From Paenibacillus sp. 32352 (lineage in GTDB: Bacteria > Bacillota > Bacilli > Paenibacillales > NBRC-103111), in NCBI RefSeq assembly GCF_002042965.1, contig NZ_MZNT01000001.1, positions 682,001-746,000 of the forward strand: DNA of 64,000 nucleotides, written 5' to 3'. The notes beneath the pieces are model-generated. The model was not told the origin of the DNA, searched no databases, and saw only the letters and a program-made list of their open reading frames with translations. The position numbers were made by a program, and so were the translations under genes. Below, in pieces: positions 8,744 to 17,009 of this stretch; position 1 is the first letter of the stretch; each line of letters begins with the position of its first letter.

Positions 8744-8887
8744 GAAAATAAAGTCTTAGACTGGAATCGTTGATTTAACGCGGTTTTCGAATTGAAGAAA
8801 TCTCAGCTTTTGAAATATAAGTTTTAGACTGATCCATTAAAAAGAAACAGCGGCTGACCAAGACTTGAAAAATAAAGTCTTAGACTG
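8744..8887 (+). repeat. Three spaced TnsB-binding-like sites, left end of mini-element
   Basis: gaaaataaagtcttagactg lies at 8744-8763, with near copies at 8812-8831 (gaaatataagttttagactg) and 8868-8887 (aaaaataaagtcttagactg), all in the same outside-to-inside orientation. They closely resemble the TnsB sites I remember from Tn7 (a GACAATAAAGTCTTAAACTG type). The third copy lies within a nested hairpin with outer arms 8846-8854 / 8887-8895 (AACAGCGGC/GCCGCTGTT) and inner arms 8860-8866 / 8875-8881. Confidence 0.85.
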
Positions 8888-9034
8888 CCGCTGTTGTCAT
8901 TCAACTAACGTACCCGATAATAATAAAAAAAGTGACCACTTGTTAGTGTTGCTTTAGCATCATTCAACTTTGTGTATACAAACAATGAAGCAATTATATG
9001 AATTTGCTTATTTGTTGTTGCGCTTAAAATCTTA

Positions 9035-9970
9035 TTATCGATTGATTTCAACATCCTGCCAGTTGGAATTAGTCAGAATCTCTGCATCCTCACCGAAAAA
9101 CACATTTCCAGCTTCTTTATCACCCTGCAAATAATACCTAAACCATGCTGTCATGTAACCGTCTGCCAAAGGAAGCATATTACCATGATCAGTTTTGACG
9201 CGTCTTGCGTAGATTTTTGTTACATCTTTAGAAATAACCTGATAGTTTTCTTGAAGAGAGAAAAGTGGCGCAATACCAGGATTTTTACCATCACCAGCAT
9301 CCATTTTCAGTGTTCCAGCAGTCATAAAGTATGGAATTTTAATTTTGCTGACGTCATACGGCCACTTTAGTCCTTCAGCAAGAGCATGATGCGTTGTGCT
9401 TGCAGTGTAAATCGTTTTATAGCTATTTCCGTTTCCTTGAGCGGATACAGCATTAATTGCACCTACACCACCTTGAGAATGTCCGGCAATACCAATATTA
9501 TCAAGGTCTACTTTTCTATAAAAGATGCTACTGTCAGTATTGTTTAGTTTTAGAATAAGTTCAAGACTTTTTGCTGAGGATGAACCATCCCATGAGCTTT
9601 CGTCTTCGTTACCAATGACAATGAAGCCCCAAGATGCCAAGTGGTCAAAAATAGCCGCATATTTAGATGCCGGCACACCAGTACCGTTTGCCATTACCAC
9701 CAGCGGATATTTATAGCCATCGTTATCCAATGTGGTAGGATACCATACCTTGTACCTTCCAATTTTTTTATCTTCAGCATCCTGCTCCCATGTAGAGACC
9801 GCGTAGTTTCCCTTCAGCGTATACTTCTGTTCCAGTACTCGATCCGTCACAACTTTCTCAAAGAAGGTATCCTTTACGACAGGCTGACGGGAAACAAAGA
9901 TAAATAAAAGAATCAGTGCAGTAATGATTCCTAAAACGGTCAATAGCACAATTTTGATAGCTTTTTTCAT
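9035..9970 (-). CDS. Membrane-anchored alpha/beta hydrolase (chlorophyllase/dienelactone-hydrolase-like)
   Basis: A 311-residue protein. A single N-terminal membrane segment (about residues 5-26, VLLTVLGIITALILLFIFV) suggests an anchored or secreted enzyme. The alpha/beta-hydrolase core follows: an oxyanion region near 92-97 (MANGTG) and the nucleophile elbow GHSQGG at about 165. A plausible acid (DAGDG) and the histidine in KTDHGN lie downstream. The substrate is unknown, presumably an ester or amide. It is transcribed away from the TetR gene across a 130-bp gap, so TetR probably represses it. It is the main cargo of the mini-element; whether it detoxifies a compound is speculation. Confidence 0.8.
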   Translation of the reverse strand: MKKAIKIVLLTVLGIITALILLFIFVSRQPVVKDTFFEKVVTDRVLEQKYTLKGNYAVSTWEQDAEDKKIGRYKVWYPTTLDNDGYKYPLVVMANGTGVPASKYAAIFDHLASWGFIVIGNEDESSWDGSSSAKSLELILKLNNTDSSIFYRKVDLDNIGIAGHSQGGVGAINAVSAQGNGNSYKTIYTASTTHHALAEGLKWPYDVSKIKIPYFMTAGTLKMDAGDGKNPGIAPLFSLQENYQVISKDVTKIYARRVKTDHGNMLPLADGYMTAWFRYYLQGDKEAGNVFFGEDAEILTNSNWQDVEINR

Positions 9971-10102
9971 ATCATATCCTTCTTCCCTTTTGACTTTTTG
10001 TGTGAGACATTTGTATCATTAAGAGTGAGACGAGTTTATCAAAACCTCTAGTGCTTTACAAGAGGTTTGGTAAAAATGAGACAATTACGAGGTATTTGTA
10101 TC

Positions 10103-10600
10103 ATGAAAAATGAAGAAAAATTATCCTATGTACAGCAACAAATTACAAATTCTTTGCTAGGACTGATGGAACATTATCCTTTCGAAGAAATTACAGTCAC
10201 TCAGATTGTGCAGAATGCCGGTGTTGGTAGGGCATCTTTTTACCGAAACTATAATAGCCGGAAAGATGTTATTCAACACTATATGATGTTATTAATCAAA
10301 ACATGGGGAAAAGAATTTGAAGCTGCAGGAGATCCCGATTGGGCTGGAAGTTTATTAAAGCATTACTACAAGCACAAGAATTTCTATTTGCTGCTTTATC
10401 GCTGTGGATTATCTCATTATATTCTAATAATTATCAAAGAAGTGGTTGGTGTGGAAAGCGAGTCACAGAATGTTCCTGCTTATATGAAAGCGTGGTTTGC
10501 AGGAGCTCTTTTCGGCTGGATCGAGGAATGGATTCACCGAGGTATGCATGAAACCCCAGAAGAAATGCAAGCATTGTTGGAGACTAAAATCTTTGGATAA
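10103..10600 (+). CDS. TetR-family transcriptional regulator
   Basis: A 165-residue TetR/AcrR regulator. The DNA-binding helix-turn-helix is at about residues 25-50 (EEITVTQIVQNAGVGRASFYRNY), then a ligand/dimer domain rich in aromatic residues. ATG 10103 follows ACGAGG with ~10-base spacing; the longer GTG start at 10067 is less likely. It is divergent from the hydrolase gene, the classic arrangement for a local repressor responding to the substrate or an inducer. It lies fully inside the mini-element and ends ~57 bases before the inner right-end TnsB site. Confidence 0.85.
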   Translation: MKNEEKLSYVQQQITNSLLGLMEHYPFEEITVTQIVQNAGVGRASFYRNYNSRKDVIQHYMMLLIKTWGKEFEAAGDPDWAGSLLKHYYKHKNFYLLLYRCGLSHYILIIIKEVVGVESESQNVPAYMKAWFAGALFGWIEEWIHRGMHETPEEMQALLETKIFG

Positions 10601-10657
10601 TGTCCAGTACACAGCTTCCTATGAATTTGACGTTAAACTGCACGTTAACGCTAACGC

Positions 10658-10698
10658 CAGTCTAATACTTTATTTTCCCAGTCTAATGGTTTATTTTC
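10658..10698 (-). repeat. Two abutting TnsB-binding-like sites, right end of mini-element
   Basis: On the minus strand, sites occur at 10698-10679 and 10677-10658, 21 bp apart, both matching the left-end consensus at GAAAATAAA and TTAGACTG. Orientation is inverted relative to the left end, as required for a transposon terminus at 10706. Confidence 0.85.
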
Positions 10699-10711
10699 TT
10701 TTAACAGCAGG

Positions 10712-11038
10712 AGATGATTGAAGAAGTTGAAAGAGTTGTTGATGCTTATAAATCGAATATCAACGGTAGAAAAAAATATTATGATTATCCATTCACGGAT
10801 AACTGCGAACATTATTATCAGCTTATTGTTTTACAGAGAAGTAGATATTTGGACCCGATCTCTCGAATTAATGAAAAAATATTCAGTGATACGATCAGGT
10901 GTAAAGGATTTAAACAAGAGCGTTCATTTTGAAAAGCTGATAAATATCAATCAATATGAGTACAAATTGTTACCTAATTTGCATAAAGAAATGATTGAGT
11001 ACATGAAGATTCTTGAGTGGAGGTTGCAGGAAAAATAA
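10712..11038 (+). pseudogene. Small gene downstream of tniQ, split by the mini-element and frameshifted
   Basis: The original start (ATG 8729-8731, with AGGAG 8 bases upstream) is now left of the mini-element. Joining 8729-8735 to 10712 gives M-Q-E-M-I-E-E-V-E-R and continues to about 10840 in one frame. The best-looking remainder (EVDIWTRSLELMKKYS... to TAA at 11036-11038) is in the next frame, so a one-base indel near 10830-10845 is likely. The intact product would have been ~107 residues, helical and charged. Its function is unknown, but it was the last gene of the tniQ operon. Confidence 0.55.
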
Positions 11039-11514
11039 TTATTAAGGTTGGAAAAATGAAGCTTGAAGAAACAGTTCTGTGTTTATAAAAAAATGGTTCA
11101 GACTTAATATATACATTCCGTTAGGAATCGGACTTGCATGAGTGTGACCTAGGCTCTTACTAAAAGTAAAAAGATCTAATAATTGAGAGTTTGTAAAATA
11201 TTTTTTTGATATTGTGTAACGATTCAACTGTTCAGCTGCGATTTGAGATTATACTTTTTCTATTATCGTTTTGCATTTCTTTTCCATTAACTCATAAAAG
11301 CTTTCCTTGCTGTTTTGTGAAATGGTGTTTGATCTCATTTAACGATATATATTTTATTTCCCCAATAATAATCCTGAAAACAAAAAATAAACAAGAAACA
11401 GGTGACACGTCAACTTGGTTTCTTGTTTATTTTTTGCTTCAGGTGAGTTGGGAGGAATTACCTATAAGTTGTCGAATTTTAAGTGTTAAACATTGGAAAA
11501 AGAGGGGATGGAAA
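11039..11514. other. Intergenic region before the Gabija-like operon
   Basis: About 475 AT-rich bases with no convincing gene. The frame that continues upstream from the OLD gene to 11206 has no ribosome site and reads as low-complexity hydrophobic sequence, so I treat it as non-coding. The notable element is the perfect 18-bp hairpin at 11382-11435. No TnsB-like site or tRNA is visible. Confidence 0.5.
11382..11435. terminator. Perfect 18-bp AT-rich hairpin, likely bidirectional terminator
   Basis: The arm at 11382-11399 (aaaaaataaacaagaaac) and its exact complement at 11418-11435 flank an 18-base loop. A- and T-tracts at the two ends fit a bidirectional intrinsic terminator. It sits 79 bases upstream of the OLD-family gene, so it could also insulate or attenuate that operon. 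Confidence 0.6.
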
Positions 11515-13197
11515 ATGAAAATTCGCAACTTAAAAATAACTAATTTTAGAGGCATTCGATCTTTAGAATGGCATATAACACAATCAGTTAATTGTCTTAT
11601 TGGGCCTGGTGATTCGACAAAGACAACAATTTTGGATGCGATTGAGTTAGCCCTCTTACCAAGTTGGTACTTTAATGTGGATGATAGCGATTTTTTTAAT
11701 ACTGATATCAGTAACCCAATTGAAATTGCAATTACAGTAGGAGACATACCTACTTCATTATTGAGTGATGACAAGTTTGGATTATTTGTGCGTGGCTGGA
11801 ACCAGTCGAATGGTATTATTGATGAACCAGGTGAGCTTGATGAGCTAGTATTAACGATTAGTTTGAAAATAGATGATTCTTTGGAACCATCTTGGATGGT
11901 AATAAATGATAGGACAGACGGTAAACCAATATCAAACCGTGATAGAGAGCGATTGAACGTAAACAGACTTGGAAATTATGTAGATAGACATTTGTCTTGG
12001 AGCAAAGGTTCTCCATTAATGAAGTTGACTGAACATTATGAAGCAGCAACTCAAATTGTAAAATCCGCAAACCGAAAAGTAAAAGATTCAACTGATTTTA
12101 ATAATGTAGAAGCACTCATCAATGTTGCCGCAAAAGCAGTTGTTGCAGGTAAACGGTTTGGTGTAAAACCGAAATCACATTATGAACCAAGTTTTGACAC
12201 AAAGTCTTTTTCGGCAGGTTTGTCGGCAGTATTATTACATGATGGGAAAATACCACTGAGGGCACAGGGATTAGGAACTCGTAGACTGCTTACATTAGGG
12301 CTTCAATATGAAAATTCATCAGAAGGTGGAATTATTCTAATCGATGAGGTAGAGAATGGTCTCGAGCCGTATAGACTAAGGCATTTACTAAGGCAACTGA
12401 AGCACGGAGCTGGAACCAGGCAAGTAATTATCACAAGCCATTCTTCAACAACACTTCAGGAGCTAGGAGTGGAACACTTGTGTGTTGTTAGATCTCATGA
12501 GGGGATTACGACTTGTAAATACATATCGAGCGAGATGCAAGGTACAATAAGATCAGCACCTGAAGCATTGCTAGCCAATAAAGTACTTGTATGTGAGGGG
12601 AAGACCGAGTATGGAATTTTTCGTTCACTTGAGAATCATTGGGCTACGCAGGGGAAGGAATACTTGGCATACCTTGGTGTTATTCTTATTGAAGGCGGCG
12701 GTGATTCTGCACCAAACAGAGCCTTGCAACTTTCAAAACTAGGATATGATGTTTGTTTATTTATGGATTCAGACAAGATCGATGAACTGTCCCCCCCAGT
12801 AGAACAATTACAAAGAGAAGGGGTTAAAGTAATTCATTGGGGAGATTCTGTTTCTACTGAAGAAAGAATTTTTTTGGATGTGCCAAATTCATCTTTTAAG
12901 TCTCTTCTAGATATAGCAAAGGATAATAAAAGCGAAGAAAGCGTAAAGAGTGCAATTTCATCAAAACTTGGCAGTAAAATAAAAGAATTTGAGGAATTGT
13001 ATGATTCGTCAAACTTGAGGGTGGACGAGCAAGATTACAGGATAATTTTAGGTAAAGTGTCAAAGCAAAATGCATGGTACAAAAGAATTGATTATGGTGA
13101 AATGTTAGGGGGTGTTATTTCAGAAGCTTTAGTATCGATTTCAGACAAAGATCTAAGTATTACTCTAGGGAAAGTTGAGGGATGGATCTATGAATGA
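11515..13197 (+). CDS. gajA: OLD-family ATPase/TOPRIM nuclease, Gabija GajA-like
   Basis: A 560-residue class 2 OLD nuclease. The N-terminal ABC-type ATPase has a Walker A variant GPGDSTKTT at ~30-38 (threonine where the usual glycine precedes lysine). A signature region is near 240-255, Walker B ILIDEVENG at ~273-281 and an H-loop TSHSS at ~305. The C-terminal TOPRIM domain has VCEGKTE at ~357 and FMDSDK at ~416. In Gabija, GajA cuts phage DNA when nucleotide pools fall, in complex with GajB. ATG 11515 follows AGAGGGG. The next gene, a UvrD-like helicase, overlaps its stop by 8 bases, which defines class 2 OLD/Gabija pairs. Confidence 0.82.
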   Translation: MKIRNLKITNFRGIRSLEWHITQSVNCLIGPGDSTKTTILDAIELALLPSWYFNVDDSDFFNTDISNPIEIAITVGDIPTSLLSDDKFGLFVRGWNQSNGIIDEPGELDELVLTISLKIDDSLEPSWMVINDRTDGKPISNRDRERLNVNRLGNYVDRHLSWSKGSPLMKLTEHYEAATQIVKSANRKVKDSTDFNNVEALINVAAKAVVAGKRFGVKPKSHYEPSFDTKSFSAGLSAVLLHDGKIPLRAQGLGTRRLLTLGLQYENSSEGGIILIDEVENGLEPYRLRHLLRQLKHGAGTRQVIITSHSSTTLQELGVEHLCVVRSHEGITTCKYISSEMQGTIRSAPEALLANKVLVCEGKTEYGIFRSLENHWATQGKEYLAYLGVILIEGGGDSAPNRALQLSKLGYDVCLFMDSDKIDELSPPVEQLQREGVKVIHWGDSVSTEERIFLDVPNSSFKSLLDIAKDNKSEESVKSAISSKLGSKIKEFEELYDSSNLRVDEQDYRIILGKVSKQNAWYKRIDYGEMLGGVISEALVSISDKDLSITLGKVEGWIYE

Positions 13198-14581
13198 AAC
13201 AACACCAGAACAATTGATAAATTCCAAAAGAGCTGTTGTAGTAGCTCCTGCTGGTTGTGGAAAAACAGAACTCATTGTTAATGCAGTAAGTTTGGGGAGC
13301 TCAGGTAAGCAACTAGTACTTACTCATACAAATGCAGGGGTAGATTCTCTTAATCAGCGATTTAAACGTATTGGGGTCTCTTCTTCAAAATATAAAGTGC
13401 AGACAATTGCTAGTTTTGCCTTGGAATACTCAGCAGCATTCCCCAAAACATCATCTTTTGTATTAAGAGATGAAAGTTTAATCTGGAATGAAATTTATAT
13501 AGGTGCGATTGAAGTTTTAAAAAGTAATTTCGGGAAGAAAATTATTTCGGCATCATACAAAGGGGTGTTTGTTGATGAATATCAGGACTGTACTGAAATT
13601 CAGCATTTGCTAGTTCAAAATTTGGCTAACAATTTACCCTGTCGAGTGCTAGGGGACCCTCTACAAGGAATATTTGAATTCGAACCGCTTGTTGATTGGG
13701 GAAAATCGGTTTTTTCTTTTTTTGAGTCGCTTCCCAATTTAACTTCGCCATGGAGATGGATCAAAACAAATCCTCAATTGGGATACTGGCTGCTTGATAT
13801 AAGAAAGATTCTAGAAACGGATCAAAAGCTACAGTTAAATTCATTACCAAAAGGAGTAAAAAGATTTAACTCAACACCAGATAATCAGAGAATGAGCTGT
13901 TATGCTTTTTTAAGAGAGCAAGGATCGGTTGTAGCAATAAATAAATGGAAACATCAAGCACATCAACTTGCAAGAGGACTTGGCGGCTCCTATATATCGA
14001 TGGAAGAGGTCGAAGCAAACGACCTAATTCAGACATGTTCTTTACTTGAAAAATCTATTGGAGTGGAAAGAGTTTTGAAATTTCTTGATTTTACTGAGAA
14101 ATGTTTAACGAAAATTTCAACAGAACTTTCTACAATTAAAGGCAAACTTAAAAAGAACGACTTGAGTATAGGGAGGATATCAAAAAACAGAGAGATTGCA
14201 AGTGCCCTGTTTGGATTAAATGAGCAAGGAGGGTATCAAGGATTTTATGCAGTAATGACTATCCTTGAGCAGGTTCCTGGAGCTAGGATTTTTAGACCAG
14301 AACTATGGAGCGATATGAAAAATGTTTTTAGAATTTTTAATGGAACCGAGAGTCTTATGGAAGTAGCTAAAAGGTATAGGCAGCACCAACGATTCTCAAA
14401 GAAAAAGCTTTGGTCTAAAGTTTCGACTCGAGTGCTTTTAATAAAAGGACTTGAGTATGATAATTCAATAATTCTAGATGCGGATAAATTGACAACAAAA
14501 GAATTGTATGTAGCATTGACTCGCGCTAAGAGTTCAATGATAATTCATTCGGAAAGTTCTAATATTAATCTTAATAAATGA
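13190..14581 (+). CDS. gajB: UvrD-like superfamily 1 helicase, Gabija GajB-like
   Basis: A 464-residue compact UvrD/PcrA-type helicase. Q-motif and Walker A (APAGCGKTE) are at ~18-27, TIASFA (motif Ia/Ib) near 70, DEYQD Walker B at ~128-132, GDPLQGIFEF (motif III) near 153 and the ALTRAKS motif VI at ~441. In Gabija, GajB binds GajA, and ATP use by GajB is coupled to nuclease activation. ATG 13190 overlaps the OLD gene stop (ATGAATGA) with GAGGGATGG upstream, indicating translational coupling. The length is slightly below the usual ~490 residues of GajB. Confidence 0.82.
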   Translation: MNETTPEQLINSKRAVVVAPAGCGKTELIVNAVSLGSSGKQLVLTHTNAGVDSLNQRFKRIGVSSSKYKVQTIASFALEYSAAFPKTSSFVLRDESLIWNEIYIGAIEVLKSNFGKKIISASYKGVFVDEYQDCTEIQHLLVQNLANNLPCRVLGDPLQGIFEFEPLVDWGKSVFSFFESLPNLTSPWRWIKTNPQLGYWLLDIRKILETDQKLQLNSLPKGVKRFNSTPDNQRMSCYAFLREQGSVVAINKWKHQAHQLARGLGGSYISMEEVEANDLIQTCSLLEKSIGVERVLKFLDFTEKCLTKISTELSTIKGKLKKNDLSIGRISKNREIASALFGLNEQGGYQGFYAVMTILEQVPGARIFRPELWSDMKNVFRIFNGTESLMEVAKRYRQHQRFSKKKLWSKVSTRVLLIKGLEYDNSIILDADKLTTKELYVALTRAKSSMIIHSESSNINLNK

Positions 14582-14740
14582 ACAGGGTAATAGTATTGAA
14601 CTAAAAATTAATATATTTTTAATAGTAGATTTCGTTCACTATACATACCGACAAATTATCAAAATAAACGATGCATTATATTTAATAGGAATGATTAGAA
14701 TGACAACGAAAAAGTAGAGTATCATACTAGAGGGAGAACC
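14582..14740. other. Gap between gajB-like gene and the 673-codon gene
   Basis: 159 very AT-rich bases with an imperfect AT inverted repeat just after the helicase stop (about 14603-14625). No strong terminator is visible, so readthrough into the next gene is possible. AGAGGGAG precedes that gene's ATG. Confidence 0.35.
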
Positions 14741-16762
14741 ATGCTAAAATATTTAGAATTTCGGAACATTGAGGCAAAGCTAAATAACAGTATCGAATTT
14801 CTCGAAATGATTAAAAAATTAACAATTGAAAGAGGAGTTACCGATACAATTCAAATTATTAAAAGTACTGGTTTGTTAATTAATCAATATCCCGGGCGTC
14901 ATAAATATCAAAAATTAATAGACGACGTTGAAAAATTAATTGAGTCCTGGCAAGATTCAAAGGCGATAATATTGTGGAACGAAATTAAAGGACAAGCTGA
15001 GGTAATTAATACCTTATTTCAGATAAGTTATCAGAGCGATGAATATCTTGAGGCAGAAAATATACCAAGAGAGATAGAAGTCGAAGCTTTTATTGCCGCA
15101 TTGGAAATATCGTTATCGTCTTTATTAAATGAACCTCTTCCTCTCACTAATAAATTTAATTTTGGCCATGCTTTTTCGAAACACGATTCAATTTCATTGG
15201 CTAAGGCCAAACTTTTCGATCATTTTTCGAATATTTCGGGTGCTATCCTTAATTATTTAATATTCCACAAAAAGCCGAAGGTAACAATACAACCAGATTT
15301 GAGGTTAATTGAAGGCACAATTATTAACTCAATGAATCATATTACCTCATATGATAAAATCTACATCCTGAAAGATATTGTTGATTATTGGAAATATAAT
15401 CAATATAAGATGAAACTTACTGGAAAGACTATTTATTTTGAAGCTAAAAACAAAACAAATTATCTAGCAAACGAAATATCACTTTCCAGATTCGAAACCA
15501 GAAGAGAAAAAATAAACATTGAAATAGGACATCATCATAAAGAATACGCAGTGCATCCAATAAATAGTGAGGCCAGCGAACTTGCTCCAACTCAATTTAT
15601 TGATACTGATGAGGTGATGACATTCTACTCGTGTATGGAATATTTTTATTTGGATACTTTTGATCAGATGATATCAGATGTATCGCTTATGGAATGGATT
15701 AGAGCACTTACTATACTGAAGATAATGTGCAAGAAGCATAAGGGTAATAGAAAAGTTGACGACCCAATTACATTACTGAGTTTATGTTTGGTTGTTGATA
15801 AGAAAGAAATAGAGAATCATTTTACTAACCATGGAATTGCCAAAGATAATGTAATAAAAATTATAGACCAGCTCACATTTTCCACAAAAGACACTGATTT
15901 GTTTGATACACCGCTACTAAGAGTTAATGAAAGCCAATTCGTCATAGTCCCATCCATAGTTGCTTCCATGGATATAACTCGAGTATTAATGTGCAACTTC
16001 TTAAAGAAAGAATCCAATATGGATTTTAAAGGGTATGGATTTGAAAAAGTTATCATAGCTGATTTGTTAAAGCAGAATATAGTTGCTGGTGGTTTGAATA
16101 CAAAAGGCCTTTTGGTCAATGGTACGGAAAGAACTTTTCAATGTGATCTAGCTTTTATATTAGGTAATGATCTGTTTTTATGCGAAATAAAGGCTTTTTC
16201 ACAACCGACAACACATAGAGGATTTTATGAACTCTTGAAAAAGAAGGAAGAAGCTACGGTTCAACTTGAATCTATTTCAGAATTTTATAGCAATAACATA
16301 CATATAGTAAGGTCTCAGCTAGGCCTTCCAGAAATGTGGTCTCCAACAAAAATTTATAAATTGTTGATAGTGACCCCTCCTGTCGGTATGTGCGAAAATA
16401 TTAATAATACATTTGTGATAGACTATTCAGCGTTATCTACCTTCTTCGAAAGAAAAAAGCCAGGTATCACTGCATTATCAGCACGAAAGCAGCTCGAGTT
16501 TAATATCTATCCAGAATTAAATGGGGAAATTACTACTGAAAAACTTTTAAAGTTTTTGAAAAAGCCAAGACAAGTAATGTTTGAAAAGGACAGAAGAAGA
16601 CAGTGCATTAAGGGGATTACATATGGTGAGTTCGGTGTAAAGATCTTCGATTATGAAACAAGATTTGATGATAAAATTTCTCAAGAAGATGAGAGCGTAA
16701 AAAAATATCTATTAAAAGTTGGAAAGACTGTCTTTAAGAAAAAGCGAAAAAGAAAACGTTGA
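14741..16762 (+). CDS. Putative PD-(D/E)XK nuclease-domain protein, unknown family
   Basis: A 673-residue protein I cannot assign to a family. Residues 1-400 are helical and mixed. At ~431-485 there is a pattern typical of restriction-endonuclease-like folds: a conserved-looking glutamate (GYGFEKVI), then an aspartate followed by hydrophobics (QCDLAF, ~467), then CEIKAF (~480, the ExK half), then a helix (HRGFYELLKKKEEA). The C-terminus ends in a strongly basic tail (KKKRKRKR), suggesting nucleic-acid binding. It follows the Gabija-like pair on the same strand and precedes a terminator. It may be an accessory effector or an independent single-gene defence system. No signal peptide or membrane segment is seen. 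Confidence 0.6.
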   Translation: MLKYLEFRNIEAKLNNSIEFLEMIKKLTIERGVTDTIQIIKSTGLLINQYPGRHKYQKLIDDVEKLIESWQDSKAIILWNEIKGQAEVINTLFQISYQSDEYLEAENIPREIEVEAFIAALEISLSSLLNEPLPLTNKFNFGHAFSKHDSISLAKAKLFDHFSNISGAILNYLIFHKKPKVTIQPDLRLIEGTIINSMNHITSYDKIYILKDIVDYWKYNQYKMKLTGKTIYFEAKNKTNYLANEISLSRFETRREKINIEIGHHHKEYAVHPINSEASELAPTQFIDTDEVMTFYSCMEYFYLDTFDQMISDVSLMEWIRALTILKIMCKKHKGNRKVDDPITLLSLCLVVDKKEIENHFTNHGIAKDNVIKIIDQLTFSTKDTDLFDTPLLRVNESQFVIVPSIVASMDITRVLMCNFLKKESNMDFKGYGFEKVIIADLLKQNIVAGGLNTKGLLVNGTERTFQCDLAFILGNDLFLCEIKAFSQPTTHRGFYELLKKKEEATVQLESISEFYSNNIHIVRSQLGLPEMWSPTKIYKLLIVTPPVGMCENINNTFVIDYSALSTFFERKKPGITALSARKQLEFNIYPELNGEITTEKLLKFLKKPRQVMFEKDRRRQCIKGITYGEFGVKIFDYETRFDDKISQEDESVKKYLLKVGKTVFKKKRKRKR

Positions 16763-16932
16763 TCTCTGAATGCTGGTTGGAGTCGCACTTCAATTTGGTA
16801 TGTTGTACAAAGAGGTGTATATTTATACAAACATTGATTTTAGGTGTGAGAATTTATTCTAACGTATTCTGCAACAAATCGCCAATTTCGCCGCGGTTCA
16901 CATCGAGTTCTAATTATTTCTGAAACAAAAAT

Positions 16933-16967
16933 AACGGAGCCACGCGGGTTTGCGGGCTCCGTTTTCT
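16933..16967 (+). terminator. Intrinsic terminator after the island
   Basis: AACGGAGCC (16933-16941) pairs perfectly with GGCTCCGTT (16955-16963), followed by TTCT. It closes the unit ending at 16762 after a 170-base AT-rich stretch in which I see no gene. Confidence 0.75.
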
Positions 16968-17009
16968 AATTAATTTTGGAATATCACATCCCTCTCTTTT
17001 TTTTATTTA

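Larger units (their letters stand above)
8736..10706. mobile_element. Complete non-autonomous mini Tn7-like element (1,971 bp)
   Basis: The left terminus is TGTCCGTT followed by a TnsB-like site. The right terminus, read on the complement from 10706, is TGTTAAAA followed by the same site. Both ends therefore have TGT plus five bases and then GAAAATAAA..., which is the layout of Tn7 ends. The flanking five bases are GCAGG on both sides (8731-8735 and 10707-10711), an exact target duplication. Three spaced sites sit at the left and two abutting sites at the right, the same asymmetry as Tn7 L and R. No transposition gene is inside; cargo is a hydrolase and a divergent TetR gene. It must have been moved in trans by a TnsAB-type machinery. 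Removing it restores an ATG-CAG-GAG reading frame. Confidence 0.88.

Noticed and set aside
8736..8895. TnsB-like sites at 8744-8887 as the right end of the resident Tn7-like transposon
   Set aside because: The orientation is wrong: Tn7 sites read GACAATAAAG... from outside inwards, so these belong to an element extending rightwards. The TGT at 8736, the mirror sites at 10658-10698 and the GCAGG duplication confirm a separate element.
10718..11038. Independent 106-codon gene starting at 10718
   Set aside because: Its first ~35 codons are a poor-looking alternative frame of the better N-terminus beginning MQEMIEEVER. It has no ribosome site. Best read as the second half of one frameshifted gene.
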